The notes: generated by a model from the letters alone, not told the origin. Positions 6,956 to 15,778 are shown, counted from the stretch's first letter. The stretch is DNA of 41,340 nucleotides from an uncultured Cellvibrio sp. (GCA_946481095.1 CAMLML010000036.1:1-41340); one strand, 5' to 3'. Translations and numbers: made by a program.

Positions 6956-8697
6956 TTTTCACCTCCAGTGTGTATTGTTTTGTCGCTATTCGCTCCCAAA
7001 TCTACCGGTAAAGGTAATATGTCCCGAATACAATCAGTTTTTATATTTGCTGTTGATGCACGCTCATAAAACTGTGCGATCAATTGTGGAACACAACCTT
7101 CAGTAGACACTATGTGATGCCCCCCGGGAGCAAGCAAGGACAGTGAATTCGTTAAATTCTGATTCACTCTTTCTGCCCAGCTCACAGGGGTCACCGGATC
7201 AAATCCGCCCGATAATAACAGCCCGGGAACATCCGTCTTTAATGGCTGATAATAATCATCCGGTAAACTTGTTTTCGGCCAAACGGAACACACTCTGTCC
7301 ATCTCATCAACAAAATTGTATCCCAGAAACTCTTGAGTATTTTTGTTTTTTTCTGAAATAAATCTATCTTCATTACATACTACCGAGTAGCGCATAGCAT
7401 CACTAATTTTCAGATTTGCAAAACTTTTATTCGCCAAAACACTTAGGCTGACCAATGCCTGATACTGTCCTTTTTCCGCATCACTTATAATTTGTGGCAG
7501 AAGTGCCGACAAATCACGTGAATAGAGTGCAGAAAAAATCAGCATTGAAAACTCACGCGAATTGGCCACCCAGCTTTTTTCATGATTATGTTGTGGATCA
7601 CGATATTGTATTGTTATGGTTTTTTGCCCGGCTTCCGCCTGTTTGAATCTTTGCAAGAGAGTCGTTATTTTTTCCAACATATTACCGTAAAGAGAAAAAC
7701 AGGTTGAATTCTGTATACATTGATCATTGATTTTATTGAGTGATTGCATCGCATCCCGCGCAAAATAATCAGGTAAGGCGATATCAACAGGTGCTACACC
7801 ATCCAACACCATGGTACGCAAATGTTGTGGATATTGACGAGCATATTGCATCACCACTCTTGAGCCATAGGAGCCACCCCATAAATTAATTTTTTCATAG
7901 CCAAGCACATTCCTGACAAAATTTAAATCCTGAACTGCATAAGGTGTAGTGTAAAAGGCAGATGCTGTACGAAATTCATCTGCACAACGTTGTATTTCAG
8001 TATCCATCCATTCACGCTGTTGCGACTCTTTCCACTGCTGTAAATCTTCCGGTGGCTTTTTACATTTTAAGGGATTGGATTTACCTGTTCCTCTTTGATC
8101 CACAAAAATCAGATCACGATTTTTCCTGACATCATAAAATACCGCATGAATTTGTTTTGCCATTTCAACTGATGACCCACCAGGACCACCCTGAATTAAA
8201 AAAACCGGATCTTTTTCCGGAGCCGGACTGATTGCAGGCAAACGTAAAATATTTAATTCAATTTTTTTACTTTGCGGATCATCAGGATTTTCATTCACCA
8301 ATAGCTCACCGCACTCAGCACCATCTACAAGCGGCGGATATCCTGTTTCTTCAAAACCGGGGCATGGTTTTAGAATGGAATTTTTTGTGTTTTCGGTTTT
8401 GTTGGATTGGGGGTTGCAGGCGGTGAAGAAAACTCCAAGCACTAAAATAAAAAATATTTTCGAAAACCTGACCCCACCCCAGCCCTCCCGTTCAGAAACC
8501 AATCCATATGGTTTCCCCTTTGGGCAGCTTCGCTGTGCAAATTGCTCCTGCAATTTGTGCCACGACTGCACGGATGCAGAAGGTAGAGTAACGCAGGGAA
8601 CAGTTACCGAGGGGAGGAAGTCAGTTCCTCCCCCTGGCAAGGGGGAGGTTAGGAGGGGGTCATGGTGCTCCGAAGTATTTAAAAAATTTCTCATCAC
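6952..8697 (-). CDS. S33-type alpha/beta hydrolase (TAP-like) lipoprotein with repeat-derived N-terminal extension
   Basis: The catalytic part is a proline-iminopeptidase/tripeptidyl-aminopeptidase-type alpha/beta hydrolase: oxyanion loop LIQGGPGGSS, DQRGTGKSNP, nucleophile elbow GGSYGSR, acid in SGGFDPVTP and histidine in GGHHIV, with a TAP-like C-terminal region. Residues about 79-94 form a lipoprotein signal (SKIFFILVLGVFFTAC, Cys94), so the enzyme should be anchored outside the cytoplasm. About 65 residues in front of that signal are encoded by a palindromic repeat (8470-8663), which has apparently been inserted between the original start (GTG at 8697 or ATG at 8694) and the signal peptide while keeping the frame open. 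Whether the signal still works, or translation starts at the TTG in GLVSERE, is uncertain. It lies between the GntR gene and the NatA-like gene. Confidence 0.85.
   Translation of the reverse strand: MMRNFLNTSEHHDPLLTSPLPGGGTDFLPSVTVPCVTLPSASVQSWHKLQEQFAQRSCPKGKPYGLVSEREGWGGVRFSKIFFILVLGVFFTACNPQSNKTENTKNSILKPCPGFEETGYPPLVDGAECGELLVNENPDDPQSKKIELNILRLPAISPAPEKDPVFLIQGGPGGSSVEMAKQIHAVFYDVRKNRDLIFVDQRGTGKSNPLKCKKPPEDLQQWKESQQREWMDTEIQRCADEFRTASAFYTTPYAVQDLNFVRNVLGYEKINLWGGSYGSRVVMQYARQYPQHLRTMVLDGVAPVDIALPDYFARDAMQSLNKINDQCIQNSTCFSLYGNMLEKITTLLQRFKQAEAGQKTITIQYRDPQHNHEKSWVANSREFSMLIFSALYSRDLSALLPQIISDAEKGQYQALVSLSVLANKSFANLKISDAMRYSVVCNEDRFISEKNKNTQEFLGYNFVDEMDRVCSVWPKTSLPDDYYQPLKTDVPGLLLSGGFDPVTPVSWAERVNQNLTNSLSLLAPGGHHIVSTEGCVPQLIAQFYERASTANIKTDCIRDILPLPVDLGANSDKTIHTGGEK
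8470..8663. repeat. palindromic/MITE-like repeat inserted in the hydrolase 5' coding region
   Basis: About 194 bases bounded by TGACCCC (8470) and GGGGTCA (to 8663). It contains the palindrome CAAATTGCTCCTGCAATTTG (8538-8557), which recurs exactly at 40064-40083, and a segment (8627-8660) whose reverse complement is nearly identical to 41189-41223. It has no transposase gene. No clear target-site duplication was seen. Its GC-rich palindromes and low-complexity translation differ from the flanking gene. Confidence 0.75.
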
Positions 8698-8699
8698 TT

Positions 8700-9074
8700 C
8701 TACCTATCCTTTTTCATCTGTTTTTTAATCAACAACAATAATTCATCAATATCTAAATCCAACTGTTTAGCCACCAGTAATAAATTTTCGATCGCAGGCG
8801 TTAATAAATCCTGTTTTTGTTGTTTTGATTCTTCTTTTGAAATTGCAGCAACCTGCATAGGTTTTCCACGCTGACGAATTAACAGCCCTTCGTTTTCCAA
8901 CAATGCATAAGCTTTGGAAATTGTCATAGGGTTGACTGCATGTTGCACAGCCAATTCACGCACTGACGGCAATTCACTTCCTGACACCAATTGCCCACTT
9001 GCAATCATACGTCGCACTTGCTCAACGACTTGTCGATAAATAGGAATGCCGGATTGGGGATTTAAAATAAACAT
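8700..9074 (-). CDS. YtrA-family GntR transcriptional regulator
   Basis: A 124-residue repressor with an N-terminal winged helix-turn-helix: PIYRQVVEQVRRMIASGQL, GSELPSVRELAVQHAVNPMTISKAYALLENEGLL and the wing IRQRGKPMQV. The short C-terminal region with two helices (residues about 88-124) is the YtrA subfamily hallmark; there is no large effector domain. YtrA-type regulators normally control the ABC transporter genes beside them. Here the gene is inside the operon, overlapping the membrane protein stop by one base (TAATG), rather than first as is usual. It would be expected to repress the whole operon through a site upstream of the TraB-like gene, where a palindrome exists at 12341-12357. 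Confidence 0.93.
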   Translation of the reverse strand: MFILNPQSGIPIYRQVVEQVRRMIASGQLVSGSELPSVRELAVQHAVNPMTISKAYALLENEGLLIRQRGKPMQVAAISKEESKQQKQDLLTPAIENLLLVAKQLDLDIDELLLLIKKQMKKDR

Positions 9075-10522
9075 TAGCCCACCCTGACGAAATTAATTTT
9101 CTGCCATTTTTTTAGTAAATAGTATCGCGACAACAAAATTGCCACTACTAACACCAAGAGAATAACGACAACTTCTGCAGATCGTTCAACGTTCCACAGG
9201 GTGCAAGCCAGGGAAAACAATATAATAGAACCGAACGCTATGACGGCTTGCCATCCCGTTGCGCCTATTTTGTTATCTTTATCGCGAACATAAACGATCA
9301 TCGAAAAATAGAATGTTGCCACTTCAATAATCAATGCAACCACAAACGAAATCACAAAATCAGATACACCAATAATCTGAACACCCGCTATTTGATTCAA
9401 GGCCAATGCCACCAAGGGAGTAACAAACATCATTTGTAGTGAATATTTCAAGTGATGCTTTTCAATAAAACAAAACAGTTGCCTGCGATCTCCTGGAAAC
9501 AACAACCAAAGTGATTTAATGTTGCGAATAATCGCTGTCAAAAACCCAAAAGATCCAAAAATCGCTGTGTAAAAAACAAAAATAACACCCAGGTATTGCA
9601 TCATATTCTGAAATTTGTCTGCCATTAACCACTTAAACAATACCAGCACTAATAACGTCATCAGCATGATCATAAGACCTGAAGGCAATAAAGACGCGTA
9701 TCCATCTGACATACCCATCAATTTTGTACCCAAAAAACTGTTGGGCTTTGATCTTGGTGCCAAAAAATTCGTCACTGCGATTGCCGCTGGATTAACTGAA
9801 GGATTGGCAGTTGTTCCTGCCGCCATCATCTGCTCCATATTTATTGCAAAATAATTGATAAAATATTTTTGTGGCTTTAGTCTTAACCACCAAAACGCAA
9901 AAGCTAACCAGAACAAAACCAATACAGAAATCAATTGCAAAAAACTCCATTGGGACAATTGTTGTAATATTGGATTGACCACAGCAAAGGTCATAAAGAG
10001 TGCGCTTTGGATTAGAGGGAAACGATAGGCTGTAAAAAACAATGCAATGATAAATGCTGTTGACAGCAACCAAACCTGTAATCCGAAATGACTTAAATAC
10101 AGAAATCCAACCGAATCAGCAATCGACTTAAGCTGGGTACAATCACCTTCTGCACATATTTCTTTTGCAGGCTCAGCAACAATTAATTTAAAGATAATAA
10201 CTGTCAATGGAAGTATCATGCTTAATATAACGGCAACAACAAAATAAAATTTTCTAAAGTCCGTTAAATAACGTAATGACTTGCTACTGATGGTCGCTAT
10301 AGCCTGGCTTGGCAATACAATCAGGATTAATAAAAAATATAAAAAAGCCATAGCCAATAACAGCGGCGCAGTGCCACCCAAATGACCTTTCCAAAACCAA
10401 CCCGCTATCAAAATCAACAAATAGACAATAGATACTGCAATCAATACAAACTTCATAATTCCTAAAGGCATTATCACGGTTTTTATTAATGACCAATAGG
10501 CTCCAATAGTTGTTGCACTCAT
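9074..10522 (-). CDS. polytopic membrane protein, probable ABC transporter permease
   Basis: A 482-residue protein with about twelve hydrophobic segments spread over its whole length and no recognisable soluble domain. The N-terminal portion has two helices, then further pairs around residues 50-75, 95-120 and 145-200, and the last 120 residues are strongly hydrophobic. I do not recognise a named family, but its position directly after an ABC ATPase and before a YtrA-type regulator makes it the likely membrane partner, like the permeases of the Bacillus ytr operon. Start and stop are coupled to its neighbours: the ATG overlaps the ATPase stop by four bases (ATGA), and its stop TAA shares an A with the regulator ATG. 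A basic C-terminus (KKWQKINFVRVG) should be cytoplasmic. Confidence 0.85.
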   Translation of the reverse strand: MSATTIGAYWSLIKTVIMPLGIMKFVLIAVSIVYLLILIAGWFWKGHLGGTAPLLLAMAFLYFLLILIVLPSQAIATISSKSLRYLTDFRKFYFVVAVILSMILPLTVIIFKLIVAEPAKEICAEGDCTQLKSIADSVGFLYLSHFGLQVWLLSTAFIIALFFTAYRFPLIQSALFMTFAVVNPILQQLSQWSFLQLISVLVLFWLAFAFWWLRLKPQKYFINYFAINMEQMMAAGTTANPSVNPAAIAVTNFLAPRSKPNSFLGTKLMGMSDGYASLLPSGLMIMLMTLLVLVLFKWLMADKFQNMMQYLGVIFVFYTAIFGSFGFLTAIIRNIKSLWLLFPGDRRQLFCFIEKHHLKYSLQMMFVTPLVALALNQIAGVQIIGVSDFVISFVVALIIEVATFYFSMIVYVRDKDNKIGATGWQAVIAFGSIILFSLACTLWNVERSAEVVVILLVLVVAILLSRYYLLKKWQKINFVRVG

Positions 10523-11403
10523 ACATTCATCTCCAGAAAAATATCTTCCAGACTTAAGTATTCAATAAGTGCATCGGGAACCTGCTGACGAATAACTGAC
10601 TCCAAATCAGCATTCCAATTTTTCAATGTGAGCTGAATATGCAAATTGTCTTCTTTCTTTTTGATGATTTCGGGTAACTGCGATAAAAAAGCATTGGTGT
10701 AGGCTGCACGTGGAAAAGTTAATCGAATAATGGATTCCTTTAAACCATCCAGATCACCCTGGTAATCCATAACCCCATCGCGCAACATCCACACCTGATT
10801 CGCCACTCGCTCTACATCGCTGACAATATGGGTTGAAAAAATCACTGCACGATTTTCATCAGATGCAATTTCAATAATTTGTTGCAGAAATTGGCGACGT
10901 GCAATCGGGTCAAGACTGGCAACAGGCTCATCCAACACCAACAATTGTGGCTCATGTGCCATAGCAAGCAATATGGATAGTTTTTGCCGTTGACCGACTG
11001 ACATTTTATTTACGCGAATATCCATCGGGATCATCCACTCAAGGATTAATTTCTCAACCAATGTTTGATTCCAGGTTGGGCGAAAACCACGAAACAATTC
11101 GATTTGTTCTTTGCCCGTCATGGTTTGCAATAACTCATCCTGCTGCGGCACAAATCCTATTTTTTGTTTTTGTTCGTCGTGAATACGGGTTGCATCAACA
11201 CCCCAAAGCGACACTTTTCCGTGTGATGGAAAAGCAAAACCCAATAAGGTTTCCAACAAAGTCGTTTTACCTGCACCGTTTTTTCCTAGCAATGCAATCA
11301 CATTGCCTGATTGTACTTTGGTTTCTATTCCTTTAAGAATAGTAACGGTGCCCGCTTTTCGCTGAAGCTGTTGTGCATCAATAATAAGTTCAGATTGGCT
11401 CAC
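10519..11403 (-). CDS. ABC transporter ATP-binding protein (YtrB-like)
   Basis: An ABC ATPase of about 294 residues with Walker A GKNGAGKT, Q-loop GFVPQQDELL, signature MSVGQRQK, Walker B LLVLDEPVASLD and H-loop IFSTHIVSDV. The last 80 residues are a less conserved regulatory tail. I chose the GTG at 11403-11401 because AAGGA lies eight bases before it and this start clears the preceding stop by 22 bases; an ATG at 11439 would add 12 residues and overlap the TraB-like gene by 14 bases. With the polytopic protein downstream it probably forms a transporter, and it is a different ATPase from the NatA-like one five genes later in the same operon. Confidence 0.92.
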   Translation of the reverse strand: MSQSELIIDAQQLQRKAGTVTILKGIETKVQSGNVIALLGKNGAGKTTLLETLLGFAFPSHGKVSLWGVDATRIHDEQKQKIGFVPQQDELLQTMTGKEQIELFRGFRPTWNQTLVEKLILEWMIPMDIRVNKMSVGQRQKLSILLAMAHEPQLLVLDEPVASLDPIARRQFLQQIIEIASDENRAVIFSTHIVSDVERVANQVWMLRDGVMDYQGDLDGLKESIIRLTFPRAAYTNAFLSQLPEIIKKKEDNLHIQLTLKNWNADLESVIRQQVPDALIEYLSLEDIFLEMNV

Positions 11404-11425
11404 AATAGGATTCCTTAAAAAGAGA

Positions 11426-12313
11426 TTACTTTGCAGCAACGACAGGTTTTATTTGATAGCCTTTTTCACGCAGTTGATTTAATAGACCTTCATCACCAAC
11501 CAAATGCAAACTGCCGACTAATATCATTTCTTTTTCCTGTGTCGCCAACATTCCTTCGATTTTTTGCATCCATTTATTATTGCGATACGCCACCAGCAAA
11601 CGATAAAATTCCGGGAATTCTTTTTTCATTGGCGCCAGCATTTCTTTCTCAATCAATGAAAGATCACCAGCTCGCCAGGCAGCTGTAACCTTGATCATCA
11701 TGTCATTCATTTTTTTCAAATCGCGCAGTGTGGCAATAATTGTTTGATTAGGATCCTGATCATTTAAGGCATTCATAAAATTCAACACTTCATCCGCTGA
11801 TTCCAGTTCGCCGATATTTTTACTCTGCAGTCTGGCTTGTTGGTTGAAATAAAAATCCACGCCCTGGGTTAAACCACTTTTCTGGCCTTGTTGCATCACC
11901 ATCATCAAACTCACCATAAAGGGTTTGAATTGCATCAACTGACCTATGGGCACTTGATTGGCTGCCGAGTAATCCTGTAATTCCTTCCAGACTTCAGGAC
12001 GTAATTCACTGCTAAGGTTTTTGCCGCCGCTATACATCATTTGCTGCATCATTTTTTGACCGAACTCGGGGCTGCTGGCTTTTTGTAAATCCGTTTCCAA
12101 CACCAGCATTTGGCTTTTATCAAAAGCTTGCTGATATTCTGCGGGCAAAGGGAAATCGGATGGACGCAACAAATGAATAGTGCCTCCCAAATAGAGGCTC
12201 TCCCCTTTTTTGTTGGTGACTTCATAGAGACTGGTTTCTGCATAAACCGTCGTGGCAGACAAAATGCAGCCTGCCACAATCAGGGATATGAAATTGGAGA
12301 TAAGGTTTTTCAT
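11426..12313 (-). CDS. TraB/GumN (ChaN-like) family exported protein
   Basis: A 295-residue protein with a signal peptide (MKNLISNFISLIVAGCILSA..., cut near VYA) and the TraB/GumN fold. The two conserved GX2H-type motifs are visible: GGTIHLLRPSDFPLP after the first strand and GSLHLVGDEGLLNQL near the C-terminus, with LVLETDL between them. These residues form the presumed metal-dependent active site of this family, which is related to the erythromycin-esterase/Tiki superfamily and may include metalloproteases; the activity of this member is unknown. AAGGAAG precedes the ATG. It is the first gene of the seven-gene minus-strand operon, 22 bases ahead of the ATPase start. Confidence 0.9.
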   Translation of the reverse strand: MKNLISNFISLIVAGCILSATTVYAETSLYEVTNKKGESLYLGGTIHLLRPSDFPLPAEYQQAFDKSQMLVLETDLQKASSPEFGQKMMQQMMYSGGKNLSSELRPEVWKELQDYSAANQVPIGQLMQFKPFMVSLMMVMQQGQKSGLTQGVDFYFNQQARLQSKNIGELESADEVLNFMNALNDQDPNQTIIATLRDLKKMNDMMIKVTAAWRAGDLSLIEKEMLAPMKKEFPEFYRLLVAYRNNKWMQKIEGMLATQEKEMILVGSLHLVGDEGLLNQLREKGYQIKPVVAAK

Positions 12314-12340
12314 CCGGGCTTCCTTTGTGTCAGTGAATGA

Positions 12341-12375
12341 ACAGTTAACTTAACTGTATCAATACACTAATACAC
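12341..12375. promoter_or_regulatory. candidate operator upstream of the seven-gene operon
   Basis: ACAGTTAACTTAACTGT (12341-12357) is a perfect palindrome with 8-base arms around a single C, directly followed by a tandem 8-base repeat (CAATACAC, TAATACAC at 12360-12375). It ends about 28 bases from the first start codon of the operon, where a repressor site would be expected. Assignment to the YtrA-type regulator encoded in the operon is inference. Confidence 0.4.
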
Positions 12376-12434
12376 AAAGAATGGACATGCAAGTTTTTTT
12401 ACTCTCAGTATCTCGAAAAGATACGCAGATGCGT

Positions 12435-13865
12435 CTATTTCATAAAACCAAGATTGCTGCTCGCAAAGCGACTGACATTGGGCAGAATAGTGTTAACCTC
12501 GCTCGCACTCACGCCAAACCAACGCGCTAAAGTAGCAGCGAGCTGATCGACAGAGGTTGAGGGCAGCAAGCGGCCCTGGCCAACCTGATCATCGCTGGTA
12601 ATCGAAATTTGTGGTGCTGTTCCATAAAACTGCCCGCCATTAACTGCACCACCCATAATGAAATGATGGCTGCCCCAGCCGTGATCTGAACCATCACCAT
12701 TGGATGCCAGGGTGCGGCCAAAATCCGATGCCGTAAAGCTGGTCACTTTTTCAGAAACACCCAGCTCCACTGTGGCCTGATAAAACGCATTCATGGCTTC
12801 ATCCACTTGCGCCAATAATTTTGGATGATTTTCATTAAGACCATCATGAGTATCAAATCCACCCAGAGATACAAAAAACACCTGGCGTTTTGTACCCAAA
12901 AGATCACGCGCACCGATTAGTCTTGCAACAACTTTTAATTGATCGGCCAATGAATTTTTTTTGCTGTCACGATCAAATGATGTTGATAAGTTCACAGGAT
13001 TTAAGGCTGCGTTAACTACCTCCTCCAATTCCATCGAACGTTTAGTCACTATCGCCAATTCATTTTCCAAAATATGCGGGCTGTTCTGTGTAATTAATTT
13101 TTTTAACGCATTAGACACAGCAGACGAATTAAATGCAGAACCTTTGGCCGCCCAAATGGGGATCGCACCTGAGGGACTGATTTGATATTGCAGCGCATTG
13201 TTACCCGCTAAAAATACCGCGTTACCCGATGCGGATATACAGGTGAGCGTACTGATATTATTGCTGGACAATGCCAGATCGCCCATATAACCACCCCAAC
13301 CTTTGGTTGCACCTTCACTATTGAGTGCCTGCCAAACAGACTGCTGGTCATTATGTGAAAAAAGTTTGGGTGGTAACGGATATTGTACGCGGTCAGACCC
13401 CTGATATTGAGCCAAGGTCAAAGGTGTGAGCAAAGGACCTATATTCAATTGCACAGCAAGCTTGCCCGTATTAAATAAAGACGCCATGGATGTTAATTCT
13501 GGCGATAATGCGTATTCAATATTATTGGTCAGCGTTTGCGGAGTGAGTGTGGTTAATTTTGTTGCGGCAAGCGCACTGTGAGCCAGAGCTATTCCACCTG
13601 CGGTTCGGTCTGCACCGCCGCCGCGAATTTTGCTGTAGAGATCGTAATTAGTGATATCAACCGGTATCAACGTATTACCGTGATCATTTCCACCAAACAA
13701 AAAAACGCAAACCAATGCTTTATAGTCGCTGGCTTCAAACGCGGCGGCCTCACCAATACCGGCAAGATTCAGTGCGAGTGGTGCACCCACCCCCATCATA
13801 GAAAGTGCGCCAGCCCTTTTTAAAAAAGCGCGGCGAGTCATGTCATTAATTTTATTGATGTGCAT
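12435..13865 (-). CDS. DUF1501 family protein, Tat-exported
   Basis: A 476-residue DUF1501 protein. The N-terminus MTRRAFLKRAGALSMMGVGAPLALNLA is a twin-arginine signal, so the folded protein should be exported by Tat. Family motifs present are VCVFLFGGNDHGNTLIP, the sulfatase-like VSLGGFDTHDG, and TASDFGRTLASNGDGSDHGWGSHHFIMGG. DUF1501 belongs to the alkaline phosphatase-like superfamily, but no biochemical role is established for this branch. AGGAAAG lies nine bases before the ATG at 13865; MTRRAF at residue 9 is an alternative start. It follows the DUF1800 gene by 17 bases, and this two-gene pairing is widespread in bacteria. Confidence 0.95.
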   Translation of the reverse strand: MHINKINDMTRRAFLKRAGALSMMGVGAPLALNLAGIGEAAAFEASDYKALVCVFLFGGNDHGNTLIPVDITNYDLYSKIRGGGADRTAGGIALAHSALAATKLTTLTPQTLTNNIEYALSPELTSMASLFNTGKLAVQLNIGPLLTPLTLAQYQGSDRVQYPLPPKLFSHNDQQSVWQALNSEGATKGWGGYMGDLALSSNNISTLTCISASGNAVFLAGNNALQYQISPSGAIPIWAAKGSAFNSSAVSNALKKLITQNSPHILENELAIVTKRSMELEEVVNAALNPVNLSTSFDRDSKKNSLADQLKVVARLIGARDLLGTKRQVFFVSLGGFDTHDGLNENHPKLLAQVDEAMNAFYQATVELGVSEKVTSFTASDFGRTLASNGDGSDHGWGSHHFIMGGAVNGGQFYGTAPQISITSDDQVGQGRLLPSTSVDQLAATLARWFGVSASEVNTILPNVSRFASSNLGFMK

Positions 13866-13882
13866 GGCGACTGCTTTCCTGG

Positions 13883-15652
13883 TTATTTTTGAATTAAATA
13901 TTCTGGGCTAGCGACCACTAATAAAATAGCCGCATAAAGACGATCATATTTTGCATTGGTAGAGCTTGCACTTGTAACAGGGTTTGCTTCCAGAGCTTGC
14001 TGAATTAAATCGGTTGTAGTGGTAGAAAGTTGGTTGGCAGACAAATGTAAATTCAACCATTCAACCAGGGCTTTTGCATCAGTGGCCAAATGGGCAATTT
14101 TTGCCAAATTTATTTTTACATCGGCATAACCTGATTTAATAAAATAAGACACCATGTTGATATAGCCCGCCGTAGAAGTTTCATTGTGCAATTGAAATTC
14201 AGGCGCTAATAAAGATTGTGCGGCCAAAGCAGTATTAGGTGGCACATAACCGGGACGAAAAAAATTAAATACTGAAGGCGATCGCAATGGTGATTGACCC
14301 AGGCCGGTATCCGCATTGGAGAGGTCATAAATTTCCCATTTGCCATTAGTGCTACTCACGTCAAACGTACGCGCGATTTGTGTGAGCCTGACAATAGGTT
14401 CACGCAGCTTTCCCGCAATAGTATTGTTGACTGACGCACGCGCTTCAGTGTCCGTTAAAATCGCACGCCATACTGCTTTTAAATCACCACGCACATTTGC
14501 GCCATTGTTATTAAACACAGCAGCAACACGCTGAACATAAGCAGGGCTTGGATTGGATGTCACCAATCGCTGAATCATTTGTTTGCAAAAAAACGGCCCT
14601 GTATTCGCATGATTAAATAAAGTATCCAATGCAATGCGCAAGGCTTCAGCACCGGGAGTATTGGCAGGAATCTGGGCACCCAAAAAATTCACAGCTAAAT
14701 TCGAATGTTTATTGGCATCAAATCTCATGCGACCACTGGTAAATTCAGGCGTGGGGACGGGATAATCTTCGAAACCGGGTTGCTGCGTTACTTTTGAATA
14801 ATCCCAATCGTAACCGGTAAATACTCGCGCAAGATTGGTGATATCAGATTGCACATAAGTTTCAATAGCTTGACCCTGTGCGTTGGTTTTTACTGTGCCG
14901 TCCAGATTTAATTCGTAGAGACCGATAGAAAACAATTGCATGATTTCACGCGCGTAGTTTTCATCGGGTAACCTGCCGCTGGCTGGATCCTCTTTTAAAT
15001 TGCCTTTGGTATTGAGGAAAAATCCCATCGCCGGATTTAGTGAAATATCTTCAAGCAGATTTCTGAAATTATCGAAGACTTTTGCGTTGAGCAAATCCCA
15101 ATAACCTGCAATTAACATCGGCGGCCAAAAACCATCGATCGGATTTAATGACACCACAAAAAATTCGGAAAGTGCGAGTGCCAAACGCTTGCGTACCTGG
15201 CCTGTGCCTGTGAGCAATTGATTCCAGGCCATCCAGTCGCCAAAAACAGGATTAAAGTAATTTCCTGAATGATTGGGTGTTGCGTGGCCACTGGCTGTTA
15301 ACCATTGCGCGCCGGTTTGATCTATAGGTAAATTAAATTGTGCAGTGAGCCAGGCATCGTAACCCGTAGTTCTTACCGAGAGAATTTCTTCGTCGGTTGC
15401 CGTGAATTGTGCTTGCAACAAGAAGCGGGCAGCTTCGGCCTCACTGTAGCGAAGCGCGACGCTGGAACTGGCTGAACTGGCAACAGAGGAAGTTTGACTG
15501 GTCCCGCCACCACTACTGCCGCTCCCACCACAACCGCTACTGGCCAGTGCCGCTAATCCAGCCAGGCCCAAGGGTGTGCTGTCGGTCAACAAGGAGTCAT
15601 TTCTAACAGAATCAGGTGAACTCGCTACATCTACCAGGTTGTTATTATGCAT
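13883..15652 (-). CDS. DUF1800 family protein with serine-rich linker
   Basis: A 589-residue DUF1800 protein. After a Ser/Gly/Val-rich linker (residues about 41-66) the family core starts at YSEAEAARFLLQAQF and includes ATDEEILSV, NYAREIMQLFSIGLYELN, FTGYDWDY, FDANKHSNLAVNFLG, GPFFCKQMIQRLV and SPSVFNFFRPGYVPP. Function is unknown; it is nearly always paired with DUF1501. The N-terminus is odd: LGLAGLAALASSGC (to Cys41) looks like a lipobox but is preceded by about 26 polar residues with a single Arg, so it is a poor classical signal peptide. AGG sits six bases before the ATG. Serine-rich linkers of this kind are typical of Cellvibrio-type exported proteins. Confidence 0.93.
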   Translation of the reverse strand: MHNNNLVDVASSPDSVRNDSLLTDSTPLGLAGLAALASSGCGGSGSSGGGTSQTSSVASSASSSVALRYSEAEAARFLLQAQFTATDEEILSVRTTGYDAWLTAQFNLPIDQTGAQWLTASGHATPNHSGNYFNPVFGDWMAWNQLLTGTGQVRKRLALALSEFFVVSLNPIDGFWPPMLIAGYWDLLNAKVFDNFRNLLEDISLNPAMGFFLNTKGNLKEDPASGRLPDENYAREIMQLFSIGLYELNLDGTVKTNAQGQAIETYVQSDITNLARVFTGYDWDYSKVTQQPGFEDYPVPTPEFTSGRMRFDANKHSNLAVNFLGAQIPANTPGAEALRIALDTLFNHANTGPFFCKQMIQRLVTSNPSPAYVQRVAAVFNNNGANVRGDLKAVWRAILTDTEARASVNNTIAGKLREPIVRLTQIARTFDVSSTNGKWEIYDLSNADTGLGQSPLRSPSVFNFFRPGYVPPNTALAAQSLLAPEFQLHNETSTAGYINMVSYFIKSGYADVKINLAKIAHLATDAKALVEWLNLHLSANQLSTTTTDLIQQALEANPVTSASSTNAKYDRLYAAILLVVASPEYLIQK

Positions 15653-15778
15653 AGCTGGCCTACAAAAATTGTTGGATAGGTTTCTTTAAAAGACTGAACT
15701 CCAGTGTAGAAGTATTTCCATCACTGCTGTACAAATAGCATTCAATTTTTTGTAAAGATGTGTATCGTTTTGCGAGCG

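Noticed and set aside
8470..8663. Insertion sequence with transposase
   Set aside because: Too short to encode a transposase and no transposase-like frame is present; better called a non-autonomous repeat.
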